DNA from: Verrucomicrobiaceae bacterium UBA2429
GTDB taxonomy: Bacteria > Verrucomicrobiota > Verrucomicrobiia > Verrucomicrobiales > Verrucomicrobiaceae
Reading direction: 5' to 3'
NCBI GenBank assembly: GCA_002343505.1
Contig: DDQZ01000019.1
Coordinates: 1-64,000, forward strand
DNA length: 64,000 nt
The stretch's first letter is position 1. Each line of letters opens with the position of its first letter. Both the position numbers and the translations under genes were made by a program. A model generated the notes under the pieces. It was not told where the DNA came from, made no database searches, and saw only the letters and a program-made list of their open reading frames with translations. Shown one piece after another: positions 27,627 through 34,980 of this stretch.

Positions 27627-28193
27627 TCACAGCAGCTTGCGCAGCATCTCCCTTAGTTCCTTGCGCGCGCGGTACAGGCGCATCTCCACCACTTTCGTGG
27701 TCGTGCCCATGATCCCGGCGATTTCGGCATGAGACATGCCCTCATAGGTGGAAAGCACGAGTGTCTCCCTCTGCTCCGGCGCAAGCTTCATCACGGCCTG
27801 GCGCACCGCGCGGGCGCGCTCCTGCTTTTCCATGTCCTCGGCGGGTGTGGGGGTTTCCGCTTCGGGTTCGATGCGGTGGAGTTCCCCAGGTTCCATCAGA
27901 GTGAGCGGATGCCGCTTTTGCCAGCGGGCCTGGTTGCGCGCCAGATTTCCTGCGATGGTGTAGAGCCAGGTGGAAAATTTCAGCGCATGGCGGTAGCGGA
28001 ACCGGTGTTTGTACACGCGCACAAAAGTCTCCTGCGCGAGGTCGCAGGCGGTGGCATGGCTGCCGGTGAGGCGTTCCAGGAATGAGACGAGCCGGGGCGA
28101 CCACCTGCGCATGAGCACGTTGAGCGCGGGGTCGTTTCCACCAGCCAGGGCGAGCATGAGGTCTCTGTCTTCGTCGTCCGGCGTCTCGGTCAT
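27627..28193 (-). CDS. ECF-type RNA polymerase sigma factor
   Basis: A 188-residue sigma-70 family protein with only regions 2 and 4. Region 2 shows CDLAQETFVRVYKHRFRYR and FSTWLYTIAGNLARNQARW. Region 4 shows LAPEQRETLVLSTYEGMSHA and a helix-turn-helix, EIAGIMGTTTKVVEMRLYRA. Its start overlaps the stop of the preceding membrane-protein gene by 4 bases (ATGA). The two upstream genes encode small anchored proteins, a layout typical of ECF sigma factors held by membrane partners. The inducing signal is unknown. Confidence 0.93.
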   Translation of the reverse strand: MTETPDDEDRDLMLALAGGNDPALNVLMRRWSPRLVSFLERLTGSHATACDLAQETFVRVYKHRFRYRHALKFSTWLYTIAGNLARNQARWQKRHPLTLMEPGELHRIEPEAETPTPAEDMEKQERARAVRQAVMKLAPEQRETLVLSTYEGMSHAEIAGIMGTTTKVVEMRLYRARKELREMLRKLL

Positions 28194-28687
28194 TGGACGG
28201 GCCGGGTTTGCGCGCGCAGCTCCTGCAGCTCGCGCGGGTTGACCAGATCGGGCAGGAGGTCCTTCAAAAAACGCTCCCCCTGCCCCTCAGTCATCAATGC
28301 GGCCACGGTCTCGAGATGGCTGACCATGGTTTCGAGGCAGGACTCGCACAGGGCTTTTTCCCTGGCCCGGCCCGCGGCTTCCGCGCGCTGGCGCATGAGC
28401 CGCACATTCTCCGCCGGGACATTGCGCGTGGGGACGCGGGGTGCTGTTCCGCGCGCGGCGAGCATCTGCGCGCACATGGCGTCACAACGGGAGAAGTATT
28501 CCTCATGCAGAGCTTTGATTTTTTCAAACGACTCGTCAGGAATCCGGTATTCGCTCTTCAACCAGGCCAGACCCGCCTCTTGCGGTGTGGGCTGGCGCGG
28601 CCCGATCTCCAGGACAAGGTCATGCGCGGCGATGAAGATCACCACCATGCCGAGCGCGAGGAGCAGGGCTTTGAGCTTGAGAGTCAT
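28190..28687 (-). CDS. Membrane-anchored periplasmic protein, heavy-metal-resistance/Spy-like
   Basis: A 165-residue protein with one N-terminal hydrophobic segment (ALLLALGMVVIFIAAHDLVL) and a helical, charged periplasmic part with ESFEKIKALHEEYFSRCDAM. The pattern resembles the CnrR/Spy/CpxP-like metal-resistance sensors often encoded beside ECF sigma genes in Verrucomicrobia. Four cysteines (CDAMCAQM and CESCLETM) could bind a metal or form disulfides. It is translationally coupled to the sigma factor gene, so a role in sensing for that sigma factor is likely but inferred. Confidence 0.7.
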   Translation of the reverse strand: MTLKLKALLLALGMVVIFIAAHDLVLEIGPRQPTPQEAGLAWLKSEYRIPDESFEKIKALHEEYFSRCDAMCAQMLAARGTAPRVPTRNVPAENVRLMRQRAEAAGRAREKALCESCLETMVSHLETVAALMTEGQGERFLKDLLPDLVNPRELQELRAQTRPVQ

Positions 28688-28693
28688 TCCGCT

Positions 28694-29002
28694 TCAGTGT
28701 GAGGCGAGATGCACGGAGGCAAACGGGCTGACGCACTGCACATAGGCGTCGTGCGGACTGATCTCCGGGGCGCGCATCTCCAGCAGTGCGGAGAGGACTC
28801 CCAGAACCACGGCGGCGGCGGCGGTGAGCGCGAGGCTGCGCGGGCGGAGCATGAGCAGGAGGAAGGATTCCCACCAGGCCGGCTCCGCCTCGCCCGCTGC
28901 TATGCGCGCCCACACCTCCCTCTGCTGGGAGGCTGGCGTCTCCCCGCGCACTTGCCACTCCAGCAGGAGATCGTCGAGCGGATCATTTTCCGGCGTGTTC
29001 AT
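28694..29002 (-). CDS. Small membrane protein, candidate anti-sigma partner
   Basis: A 102-residue protein with a cytoplasmic N-terminal part (PLDDLLLEWQVRGETPAS, then REVWARIAAGEAE) and one membrane helix (LALTAAAAVVLGVLSALLE). A short periplasmic tail follows. It is the first gene of a three-gene set ending in an ECF sigma factor, 6 bases before the next start. The size, topology and position fit an anti-sigma factor, though no known anti-sigma domain such as the HxxxCxxC zinc motif is present. Confidence 0.65.
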   Translation of the reverse strand: MNTPENDPLDDLLLEWQVRGETPASQQREVWARIAAGEAEPAWWESFLLLMLRPRSLALTAAAAVVLGVLSALLEMRAPEISPHDAYVQCVSPFASVHLASH

Positions 29003-29041
29003 GGCTGCGGGGGAGGCGTGTCTGGTTTGAACGAGGGATTC

Positions 29042-29293
29042 TCAGCGGACATGCGCCACCTGCAAGCCGGTCTTGGAGGGAATGGGCGCCGGCGAGTGGT
29101 GGTAACGCACCTGGCTGGGTGCGGCTGAGATGGCGCTCGTCCGGGTTTCCTTGAAGGTGAGGCCGGTCTTGCTCTGGATCGGAGCCGACGAGTGGTAGTA
29201 GCGGCGGCCGGTGGAGTCTGTGCCCATGGAGGAGCAACTGACACCGGTGGTCAGCATGGCGGCGGCAAGAATGAGCAGGGTCGGTTTCATCAT
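29042..29293 (-). CDS. Small exported protein with an internal duplication
   Basis: An 83-residue protein with a signal sequence (MKPTLLILAAAMLTTG) and a cysteine after GVS that could be a weak lipobox. The mature part contains two near-identical units, YYHSSAPIQSKTGL and YHHSPAPIPSKTGL, about 30 residues apart. The DNA of the two units is also clearly duplicated. I do not know the family. Two adjacent ATGs (29293 and 29290) can serve as start. A G/T-rich repeat tract lies immediately upstream. Confidence 0.6.
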   Translation of the reverse strand: MMKPTLLILAAAMLTTGVSCSSMGTDSTGRRYYHSSAPIQSKTGLTFKETRTSAISAAPSQVRYHHSPAPIPSKTGLQVAHVR

Positions 29294-29335
29294 GGTTGGG
29301 TTTGGTTGGTTTGGTTTGGGTTTGGTTGGTTTTTG
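29294..29335. repeat. GGTTTGGTT-type low-complexity tract
   Basis: The plus strand is an irregular run of GGTT, GGTTT and GGGTTT units of about 40 bases (C/A-rich on the minus strand). It sits directly before the start codon of the small exported protein, in its 5' untranslated region. Such tracts can vary in length by slippage and could tune expression, but nothing here shows that. Confidence 0.6.
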
Positions 29336-29477
29336 ACGCGCGCAAAGGCCCGTCAGTGGGTGCTACCCCGCCGCTTTCACCACCCCTCAAAAAATGCGAT
29401 TTTTTTCCGCCGTGGCAGGCGCAAGCGTGCCGCAGGCGCGTTCCGCGGCTTGAGATGGACGCGCGGGATATGCTGGA

Positions 29478-30530
29478 TCAACGCTCGCCCATCCAAAGGA
29501 TGGCGGTGGCGCCCTGGCCGATGGCGCCGCGCACGACGGCGGCGACCTGGCGTTCGAGATCGCCCACCTGGACTTTGACGAGGATGCGTTTCGTGGCGCT
29601 CTGGGTGCCGAGGATCTGCGCCCAGGCCTCAGGCTGGCCGGGCAGGCCGAGGACGGCGAGCGCGCTGGTCAGATCAGGCATGGGCAGGTCGTCTTGGGTG
29701 TTGAGAAGGCCGTCCCGCCCGACGCGCTGCGAGCGCAAGTTTTGCGCCATGCGGATGTCCGCTCCGGTGACGGCGGCCAGGATTTCAGGCGCGGTCTCAT
29801 TGACATCCAGGATGCCGCTGGCGTGGATGCTGAACCATGTGCGCCACTGAGGATAGGCGGCCTCGACGATTTCCATGCCCTGCACCAGGGCCATCTCCTC
29901 AATCGAGCGGAAGGGCCGGTTGAAGGGAAAACCGGCCTGGTTGTACGCCTTGCTCTCCGCGCCCTGCACGCGCGCGAAGTCGTCAGCGTCCACCCAGTCG
30001 AGCATGCGGTCAATGAGGGTGTTGGCCTGGGCCAGGCTCATGCCCCAGTGGCGGAAAATGCGGATGAGCGTAGGGCGGTCCTCACGCTGGAGCAGGATGT
30101 TCGGATTGATGAGTCCGTCCTCACCCGTCATCTCGACAATCCAGCCCTCGTCCTCGGCCACCTGGCGGCGCAGGAGCATGTCGTCCGGTTTGATGTCCGG
30201 GTTCATGGCGATGGCGAGCGCGGCTTCGGACAGCATGCGCGCACGGAAGACCTGCCGCTTGGTTGCGGCCAGGTCCACATCCTGCATGAGCAGCAGCGAA
30301 ACCCCGGCCACCAGCCCGATAAGCAGCGCAATGACCCACAACACCGCGAGCAAGGCCGCGCCGCTTTGGAAGCGGTGTTGGAGTTCAAGCTTTAGCTTGT
30401 TCACTGACCGCCCGCAGCGGAGTCCACTTCCGTGTCGCCTAAAGGCTTCACTCCAGCGTTGGAGTCCAAGCCTGCCCATGCCTCCAGAAGGCTTGACTCC
30501 AATTTCAAGAATGCCGAAACGCGTTCTCAT
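29478..30530 (-). CDS. gspK: Type II secretion minor pseudopilin GspK
   Basis: GspK caps the tip of the T2SS pseudopilus. The 350-residue protein has the pseudopilin helix (FQSGAALLAVLWVIALLIGL) and the GspK body with AATKRQVFRARMLSEAALAI, IDRMLDWVDADDFA and a segment (SGILDVNETAPEILAAVTG) like its usual helix-hairpin-helix region. The leader is abnormally long, about 55 residues before the helix. It is encoded by a cluster of short dispersed repeats (30377-30502) translated in frame. The start ATG at 30530 overlaps the gspJ stop (ATGA). Confidence 0.9.
   Translation of the reverse strand: MRTRFGILEIGVKPSGGMGRLGLQRWSEAFRRHGSGLRCGRSVNKLKLELQHRFQSGAALLAVLWVIALLIGLVAGVSLLLMQDVDLAATKRQVFRARMLSEAALAIAMNPDIKPDDMLLRRQVAEDEGWIVEMTGEDGLINPNILLQREDRPTLIRIFRHWGMSLAQANTLIDRMLDWVDADDFARVQGAESKAYNQAGFPFNRPFRSIEEMALVQGMEIVEAAYPQWRTWFSIHASGILDVNETAPEILAAVTGADIRMAQNLRSQRVGRDGLLNTQDDLPMPDLTSALAVLGLPGQPEAWAQILGTQSATKRILVKVQVGDLERQVAAVVRGAIGQGATAILWMGER
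30377..30502. repeat. Cluster of short CTAAAG...ACTCCAAC repeats in the gspK leader
   Basis: Four related units in alternating orientation are visible. GTTGGAGTTCAAGCTTTAGC is near 30377-30397, GCCTAAAGGCTTCACTCCAG at 30437-30456, CGTTGGAGTCCAAGCC at 30457-30472 and AGAAGGCTTGACTCCAA at 30486-30502. Another copy is at 19933. They are translated as part of the GspK leader without breaking the frame. They look like a small palindromic mobile repeat. Confidence 0.55.
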
Positions 30531-31363
30531 GGGTTTCCTGGTGGCAGGGGCTGGCCGCCTGGATTCAGCGGCAGCCCATCCTGACCAATGGGCGCGCCTC
30601 CCGGTCCGGTGGGCACTCCGCCCGGGGCGATGGGCACGGCTCCCACGCCGGCCTGCCTGATGACGGGCGGTATCCAAAAGACGGCGCGTGTTTCAAAGCC
30701 ATCGTCAAGGCGCAGGCTCATCTCCGCCAGCAGGGGGCGGCGCGCGTCCTTCCAGTTGTTCTCCCAGCGGTTGCTCTGCCCGTCGAAGTAGCGCCACTCA
30801 AAGCGGCTGACATTATCCAGGAGGGCGATTGATTCCTGGTTGCGCGCGTACCGCACTTGCTGGCCGGCGCGCATGGCGGCGGTCTGGCGGTCGTCGAGCA
30901 CGCGGATGCCCACGCGAAGATAGCCCCCGGGCCTCTCCTCGGCAAAAAGGTCCACGCTGGTGTCCGGCGGCAGCGCGCCGCCGGGTGTGAAGCAGGAGCC
31001 GCCGTTGACGATGTTCAGCGTGGGCAGGTAGGTGCCGCCTTTGGGCTGCACGCTGAGGCGGATTTCGGCCTCGCCAGGCAGGTTGCGGAAGGAGCGGCGC
31101 AGAAATTCGATGAAGTTCAGCCGCACCCGCGAGCGGTCCTGGGATATGGCGAGGTCGTTGCCCAGCTCCATGGTGCTGTTGGCGATGGCGAAGATGCCGC
31201 CCATGAGCAGCACGAAGGCGGAGAGCGCCACCATCATTTCCAGGAGGGTGAAGGCTCGGATGTGAAAACTCGAAACTCGAAATCCGAAATTCGGAATTCC
31301 CCATGCGGTGAGAGGCCCGCGTGATGAGGCTTCGAATTTCGAATTTCGAATTCCGGTTCTCAT
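30527..31363 (-). CDS. gspJ: Type II secretion minor pseudopilin GspJ
   Basis: A 278-residue prepilin-type protein. The processing region is IRAFTLLEMMVALSAF, with alanine rather than glycine before the cleavage point. The body has QDRSRVRLNFIEFLRRSFR and ISQ-like segments typical of GspJ, and the C-terminal tail is rich in Gly and Pro (GPGGAPIGQDGLPLNPGG). The leader is about 38 residues, much longer than usual, because it is encoded by an imperfect inverted repeat of GAAATTCGAA-like units (31269-31354). It overlaps gspK by 4 bases and follows gspI closely. Confidence 0.88.
   Translation of the reverse strand: MRTGIRNSKFEASSRGPLTAWGIPNFGFRVSSFHIRAFTLLEMMVALSAFVLLMGGIFAIANSTMELGNDLAISQDRSRVRLNFIEFLRRSFRNLPGEAEIRLSVQPKGGTYLPTLNIVNGGSCFTPGGALPPDTSVDLFAEERPGGYLRVGIRVLDDRQTAAMRAGQQVRYARNQESIALLDNVSRFEWRYFDGQSNRWENNWKDARRPLLAEMSLRLDDGFETRAVFWIPPVIRQAGVGAVPIAPGGVPTGPGGAPIGQDGLPLNPGGQPLPPGNP
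31269..31354. repeat. Inverted repeat of AATTTCGAA units in the gspJ leader
   Basis: The left arm at 31269-31300 (CTCGAAACTCGAAATCCGAA and on) and the right arm at 31331-31354 (TTCGAATTTCGAATTTCGAA and on) are imperfect reverse complements around a 30-base loop. The whole element is open in the gspJ frame and is translated as the N-terminal leader. A second element of the same kind lies in the gspI leader at 31767-31872. Confidence 0.75.
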
Positions 31364-31367
31364 GACT

Positions 31368-31874
31368 TTAATTCACCGGCAAAAAAGACCCGGCGTAGCG
31401 CAGGGTCTCCGCGCTGACCTCGATGGGGTCTCCGCCCTCGCTCCAGCGGGCGGTGACGACGATGCGGTAGGTGTTCTGCAAAAAGCGCCCGTCCTGGTTT
31501 TTGAGGTCGCGCACGAGCTGGATGACGACACGGTAGGCCACGCCGTCCGCCCCGGGCTTGATCTGCTGGTCCAGCTCCTTGAGCTGGGGTGCCTTGCCGA
31601 ACTCATCAATCAAGGACTCCAGCCCCTGCTCGATCTCCAGCAGCCGCTGGGATTCGATGCCCGCCTCGGCGATCTGGTTGATGGTGCCCACCAGCGCCAG
31701 GGCGGCGATGCTGAACACGGCCAGCGCCAGCACGACCTCCAGCAGGGTCATGGCGCGCTGGCGGTGGAAATTCGAAGCTCGAAATTCGAAATTCGAAGCA
31801 GGCAACGGACCCTCCTTTGCCACAGCGCGGCGGCCCGGCCTTTCGATGCTCGAATTTCGGATTTCGAATTTCAT
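31368..31874 (-). CDS. gspI: Type II secretion minor pseudopilin GspI
   Basis: A 168-residue protein with the prepilin segment RQRAMTLLEVVLALAVFSIA and a GspI-like body (TINQIAEAGIESQRLLEIEQ and YRIVVTARWSEG). As in gspJ, the leader is long (about 41 residues) because an AATTTCGAA inverted repeat has been taken into the frame. ATG at 31874 is at the edge of the repeat, two bases after the gspH stop. A start at the internal ATG of AMTLLE would leave no leader peptide, so the long form is the likely product unless an unusual start exists in between. Confidence 0.85.
   Translation of the reverse strand: MKFEIRNSSIERPGRRAVAKEGPLPASNFEFRASNFHRQRAMTLLEVVLALAVFSIAALALVGTINQIAEAGIESQRLLEIEQGLESLIDEFGKAPQLKELDQQIKPGADGVAYRVVIQLVRDLKNQDGRFLQNTYRIVVTARWSEGGDPIEVSAETLRYAGSFLPVN
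31767..31872. repeat. Inverted repeat of AATTTCGAA units in the gspI leader
   Basis: The left arm at 31767-31798 (GAAATTCGAAGCTCGAAATT and on) and the right arm at 31841-31872 (ending GGATTTCGAATTTC) are imperfect reverse complements with a GC-rich 42-base centre. The unit matches the element in gspJ. It ends two bases before the gspI start codon region, so both arms are transcribed and nearly all is translated. Confidence 0.75.
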
Positions 31875-31876
31875 GC

Positions 31877-32338
31877 TTACTCGACGAGCGCTCCGGTAAG
31901 GGGGTGAAAGGCCAGTTCGCGAAAATCCGTGGGCGTTTCGAGGCGGATTTTCACCGGCTCGCAGATGCCTTGCTCGCCAAACGGCCAGAGGTGCCCCTCG
32001 GCCTTCTCCCAATTTTTGGCCCCGTAACGGAGGATGAAGACCTTCATGTCCTGCGGCAGCGCCTGGCGGGCGTGGTCACCCGCGCTTTCACCGAGAACGC
32101 CGAAGCCCTCCTCATCGAAGCCGATGATCATGCGCCGGTGCTGGAGCACTGCGCTCTGGTGCGCGTATTTGGACATCTGCACCAGCTTTTGGGCGGTTTT
32201 TTCAAAAGGGTCGTCATCATCCATCATGGCGAAGCTGGCGAAACCGATGCCCATGATGACGATCATGATGCTCATGACCACGACGATCTCCAGCATGGTG
32301 AATCCGCGCGGATGGCGGCGGATGCATGGAAGCTTCAT
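31877..32338 (-). CDS. gspH: Type II secretion pseudopilin GspH
   Basis: A 153-residue prepilin-type protein with a normal, short leader (MKLPCIRRHPRG) and cleavage motif RGFTMLEIVVVMSIMIVIMG. The body, with AQKLVQMSKYAHQSAVLQHR and the phrase MIIGFDEEGFGVLGE, fits the GspH/FimT family of minor pseudopilins. It lies between gspG and gspI in the usual order. The leader has no repeat insertion, in contrast to its three downstream neighbours. Confidence 0.85.
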   Translation of the reverse strand: MKLPCIRRHPRGFTMLEIVVVMSIMIVIMGIGFASFAMMDDDDPFEKTAQKLVQMSKYAHQSAVLQHRRMIIGFDEEGFGVLGESAGDHARQALPQDMKVFILRYGAKNWEKAEGHLWPFGEQGICEPVKIRLETPTDFRELAFHPLTGALVE

Positions 32339-32355
32339 GAGCAGGGGGCGCGGGG

Positions 32356-32778
32356 TCAGTCGAGGTAGATGTCGTCGTCACCACCGTCCTTGCCGTCCGG
32401 CCCCATGCAGTAGAGGTCGTAGGCGCCGCCGCTCTGGCGTCCCGGGGTGCGGTACTGGTATTTGTTGCCCCAGGGATCGAGGATTCCGTTTTCCTCGACG
32501 AGTTTGCGCTTCACACGGGCGTTGCCCGGAGGGGTCACGAGGGCTTCGAGGCTGGGGGGCAGGGAGCGGTTGAGGGTTTTGTACTGCACGATGGCGGTCT
32601 TGATCGTGTTCATCTGGGCCTCGGCGGCGGTGAACTTGGCGTTTTCATCCACCTCGCCGAGCGTGACCGCGCCGATGGCGATGAGCAGGGCGATGATGGC
32701 GAGCACGAGCATCATCTCCATGAGGGTGAAGGCGGCTTGCAGCGGATTGCGGCGGAATGGCAGGGCGGTGGATTTCAT
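32356..32778 (-). CDS. gspG: Type II secretion major pseudopilin GspG
   Basis: The main subunit of the T2SS pseudopilus. The 140-residue protein has the leader and cleavage site LQAAFTLMEMMLVLAIIALL, with Ala before Phe. The conserved GspG body follows: AAEAQMNTIKTAIVQYKTLN, LPPSLEALVTPP, GILDPWGNKYQYRTPG and a C-terminal acidic calcium-site-like DGKDGGDDDIYLD. I start at the ATG at 32778, since the open frame above it has no family match. Confidence 0.93.
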   Translation of the reverse strand: MKSTALPFRRNPLQAAFTLMEMMLVLAIIALLIAIGAVTLGEVDENAKFTAAEAQMNTIKTAIVQYKTLNRSLPPSLEALVTPPGNARVKRKLVEENGILDPWGNKYQYRTPGRQSGGAYDLYCMGPDGKDGGDDDIYLD

Positions 32779-32858
32779 GGGCGGTGTGGGGTTGGAAAGC
32801 GTTGGAGTCGGCATGATGCCAAAGTGTTCGGGATTCGTCATGGGGAATCTCGAAGGGG

Positions 32859-34118
32859 TCAACCGCGCGACTTGAGCGCCGAGACGGTCTGGAAGATGAC
32901 GGAGATCATCATGTAGGCCATGACACCGACGAGGGCGGCCATGAGCAGGATGATGACGGGCTGGAGCATGGCCATGACTTTTTCCAGGGCCTTGGAAAGC
33001 TCGCGCCCGCAGCGGTCGGCGGCGCGGCGCAGGGTGCCGGCGAGGTCGCCGGTATGCTCGCCGATGCGCACCATTTCCAGCAGTCTCAGGGGAAAGAGCG
33101 CGGTTTTCTCCAGGCCGCGCGAGAGGGACGCGCCATCACGCACGCTGGCGATGACGTTCTCGAGCTGCTTCTGAACATAAAGGTTCGATGAGACGCGGGA
33201 GGCCAGCTCCAGCCCCTTGAGCAAAGGCAGGCCGCCGCTGGAGAGGCTGGCCAGCGTTTCCAGGAACTGGGTGTGGAAGCTGGTCATGAGCACAGTGCCG
33301 ATGAAGGGGATGCGCAGCTTGCCCTGGTCCCACACGGGCCTGCCTGCCTTGGACTGGGTCCAGACCCAGAAGCCTAGCGCGATCAGAGCGCTGGCGGCCA
33401 GCAGCAGCCACCAGTAGTTTTTCATGAAATCGGAGATGGCCAGTACGATTTGGATGCCTTTGGGGACGCCGCCTTTCATGCGCGACATCATGCCGCTCAA
33501 GCGCGGGATGAGGAAGGTGGTGAACAGCAGGGTGACGCCGATGGCGGAGACGAAGAGAAAACCGGGATAGATGAGCGCCACGGCCACCTGGCTACGCATT
33601 TCGGCCACGTTGCCGAGGTAACGGGCCTGGCGTTTCAGCGCGGTGCCCAGGGAGCCGCCCGCCTCGCCGGCGGCGGCCACCGCGCAGAAGAGTTCATTAA
33701 AAGAGGGGGAGGTCTGACGCAGAGCGCTGCTGAAGGGGTGGCCTTCGCGGATGAGGTTGCCCAGCTTGCGGGCCACGCGGCTTTGCGTGGTTTTGGCGTT
33801 TTTCCCCTCCATGAGCCGCAGGGCGGCCTCCAGTCTCATGCCCGCCTCAAGCAGCTCGGCAAGCTCCTCGGTGAAGAGCTGGACCTGGCTGTTGCTGAGC
33901 TTGAGCGGGCCGGTCTCGCCCTCGGCAGCCTCGTCGGCCCTGGCCTGTTTTTTTGCCGCTTTCGCAGCCAATCCCGCGCTGGCGGTCTCGGCCACTTTGA
34001 AGGGCTGCAGGCCGCGTCCGGTCAACTGCCGGATGGCGGCGGCGCGGTCGGCGGCCTCGACGGTTCCGGAGATGTCGCGTCCGGTGATGTCGGCGGCTTG
34101 GTAGGCAAAGTTCGGCAT
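32859..34118 (-). CDS. gspF: Type II secretion inner-membrane platform protein GspF
   Basis: A 419-residue protein with two GspF domains, each ending in membrane helices. The first shows FTEELAELLEAGMRLEAALR and AVAAAGEAGGSLGTALKRQA. The second shows FLETLASLSSGGLPLLKGLE and MVRIGEHTGDLAGTLRRAAD. It ends with the helix VIILLMAALVGVMAYMMISV. It begins at ATG 34118 (MPNFAYQAAD), the usual family start. It is the first T2SS gene of the set here. The ATPase GspE and secretin GspD genes are not in the window. Confidence 0.94.
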   Translation of the reverse strand: MPNFAYQAADITGRDISGTVEAADRAAAIRQLTGRGLQPFKVAETASAGLAAKAAKKQARADEAAEGETGPLKLSNSQVQLFTEELAELLEAGMRLEAALRLMEGKNAKTTQSRVARKLGNLIREGHPFSSALRQTSPSFNELFCAVAAAGEAGGSLGTALKRQARYLGNVAEMRSQVAVALIYPGFLFVSAIGVTLLFTTFLIPRLSGMMSRMKGGVPKGIQIVLAISDFMKNYWWLLLAASALIALGFWVWTQSKAGRPVWDQGKLRIPFIGTVLMTSFHTQFLETLASLSSGGLPLLKGLELASRVSSNLYVQKQLENVIASVRDGASLSRGLEKTALFPLRLLEMVRIGEHTGDLAGTLRRAADRCGRELSKALEKVMAMLQPVIILLMAALVGVMAYMMISVIFQTVSALKSRG

Positions 34119-34209
34119 GGGCTTGGCAGGGCTGAGACAAGCACAGTCCGGGTTTGTTGCAATCCGGCATCTGCCGCGCTTTGTGACGCGGCCGCGACAC
34201 GCGCCGGCA

Positions 34210-34920
34210 TCAGGCGCGTCCCGGCACCTCCCCGGGCTGGGGCCGGTCCTGAATGCCGAGAGCTTTTTCCAGCTCCTGTTCCAGGTATAGCGCCTGTTCC
34301 AGCTCCATGCCGGCGGCCAGTTTGGTCTTCGTGGAGCCGTCGTCATGCAACGCCCACAGTTCGTAGGTGACAGTGACGCCGTTTTTCCCGCGCGAGATGT
34401 GCTCCTTGCAAAAAAGCTGGCGCAGGCTCATGCCCGCCAGCTCGCGCGCGCCGGGCCAGGGCAGGGGACGATGGGCGATGCGGAGAATGCCGCGCTCCAG
34501 GGTGACATGGGTCTTGTTCACGAACGAGGCCACCGCGTAGTAGCTGAGCACCAGGCCCACGGTGACATGGATGACGGGGAACAGCTTCGCGATCATGGGC
34601 GCGCCCGCCGTGAAAGCCATGGCATACCAGACCACCAGGAAGCCGTCCCAGATGACGCAGAAAAAAACCAGCGCCCACACCACAGGCGTGAACCAGGAGC
34701 GCGTGATCTCGATGCCATGCAGGGTCTTTTCGAAAGTCATGCGTTTCGGCAGTGCCACCGGCTCGCGCTTGCCTCCGCCTTGGGCCGAGCCGCCGAAGGA
34801 TGCGGTGAGGTTCATCACCGAGCCGCAGTAGGAGCATTTGGCCAGGCCGCGGGAGAGGTCTATGTCCGGCTCCCGGATGGCGGAGGAGCAGGACGGGCAT
34901 TTGAGGGCGGTGAGGGACAT
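34210..34920 (-). CDS. Zinc-ribbon membrane protein of unknown function
   Basis: A 236-residue protein. The N terminus holds a rubredoxin-like zinc ribbon, CPSC at residues 9-12 and CSYC at 29-32. After a Gly-rich linker come two or three membrane segments (WFTPVVWALVFFCVIWDGFL and MIAKLFPVIHVTVGLVLSYY). The C-terminal part is soluble and beta-rich (HVTLERGILRIAHRPLPWPG). It lies upstream of gspF on the same strand with a 91-base gap. No function can be assigned. Confidence 0.75.
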   Translation of the reverse strand: MSLTALKCPSCSSAIREPDIDLSRGLAKCSYCGSVMNLTASFGGSAQGGGKREPVALPKRMTFEKTLHGIEITRSWFTPVVWALVFFCVIWDGFLVVWYAMAFTAGAPMIAKLFPVIHVTVGLVLSYYAVASFVNKTHVTLERGILRIAHRPLPWPGARELAGMSLRQLFCKEHISRGKNGVTVTYELWALHDDGSTKTKLAAGMELEQALYLEQELEKALGIQDRPQPGEVPGRA

Positions 34921-34980
34921 GCGGGAAAGCTACTCGCGTCTCCGGCGGGCCGCCAGTGCGGGAAGGGCGCGCGCGGCGAA

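Noticed and set aside
29294..29335. G/T-rich tract as a possible CRISPR or minisatellite
   Set aside because: The units are irregular and only 4-7 bases long, with no spacer structure; it is a low-complexity tract.
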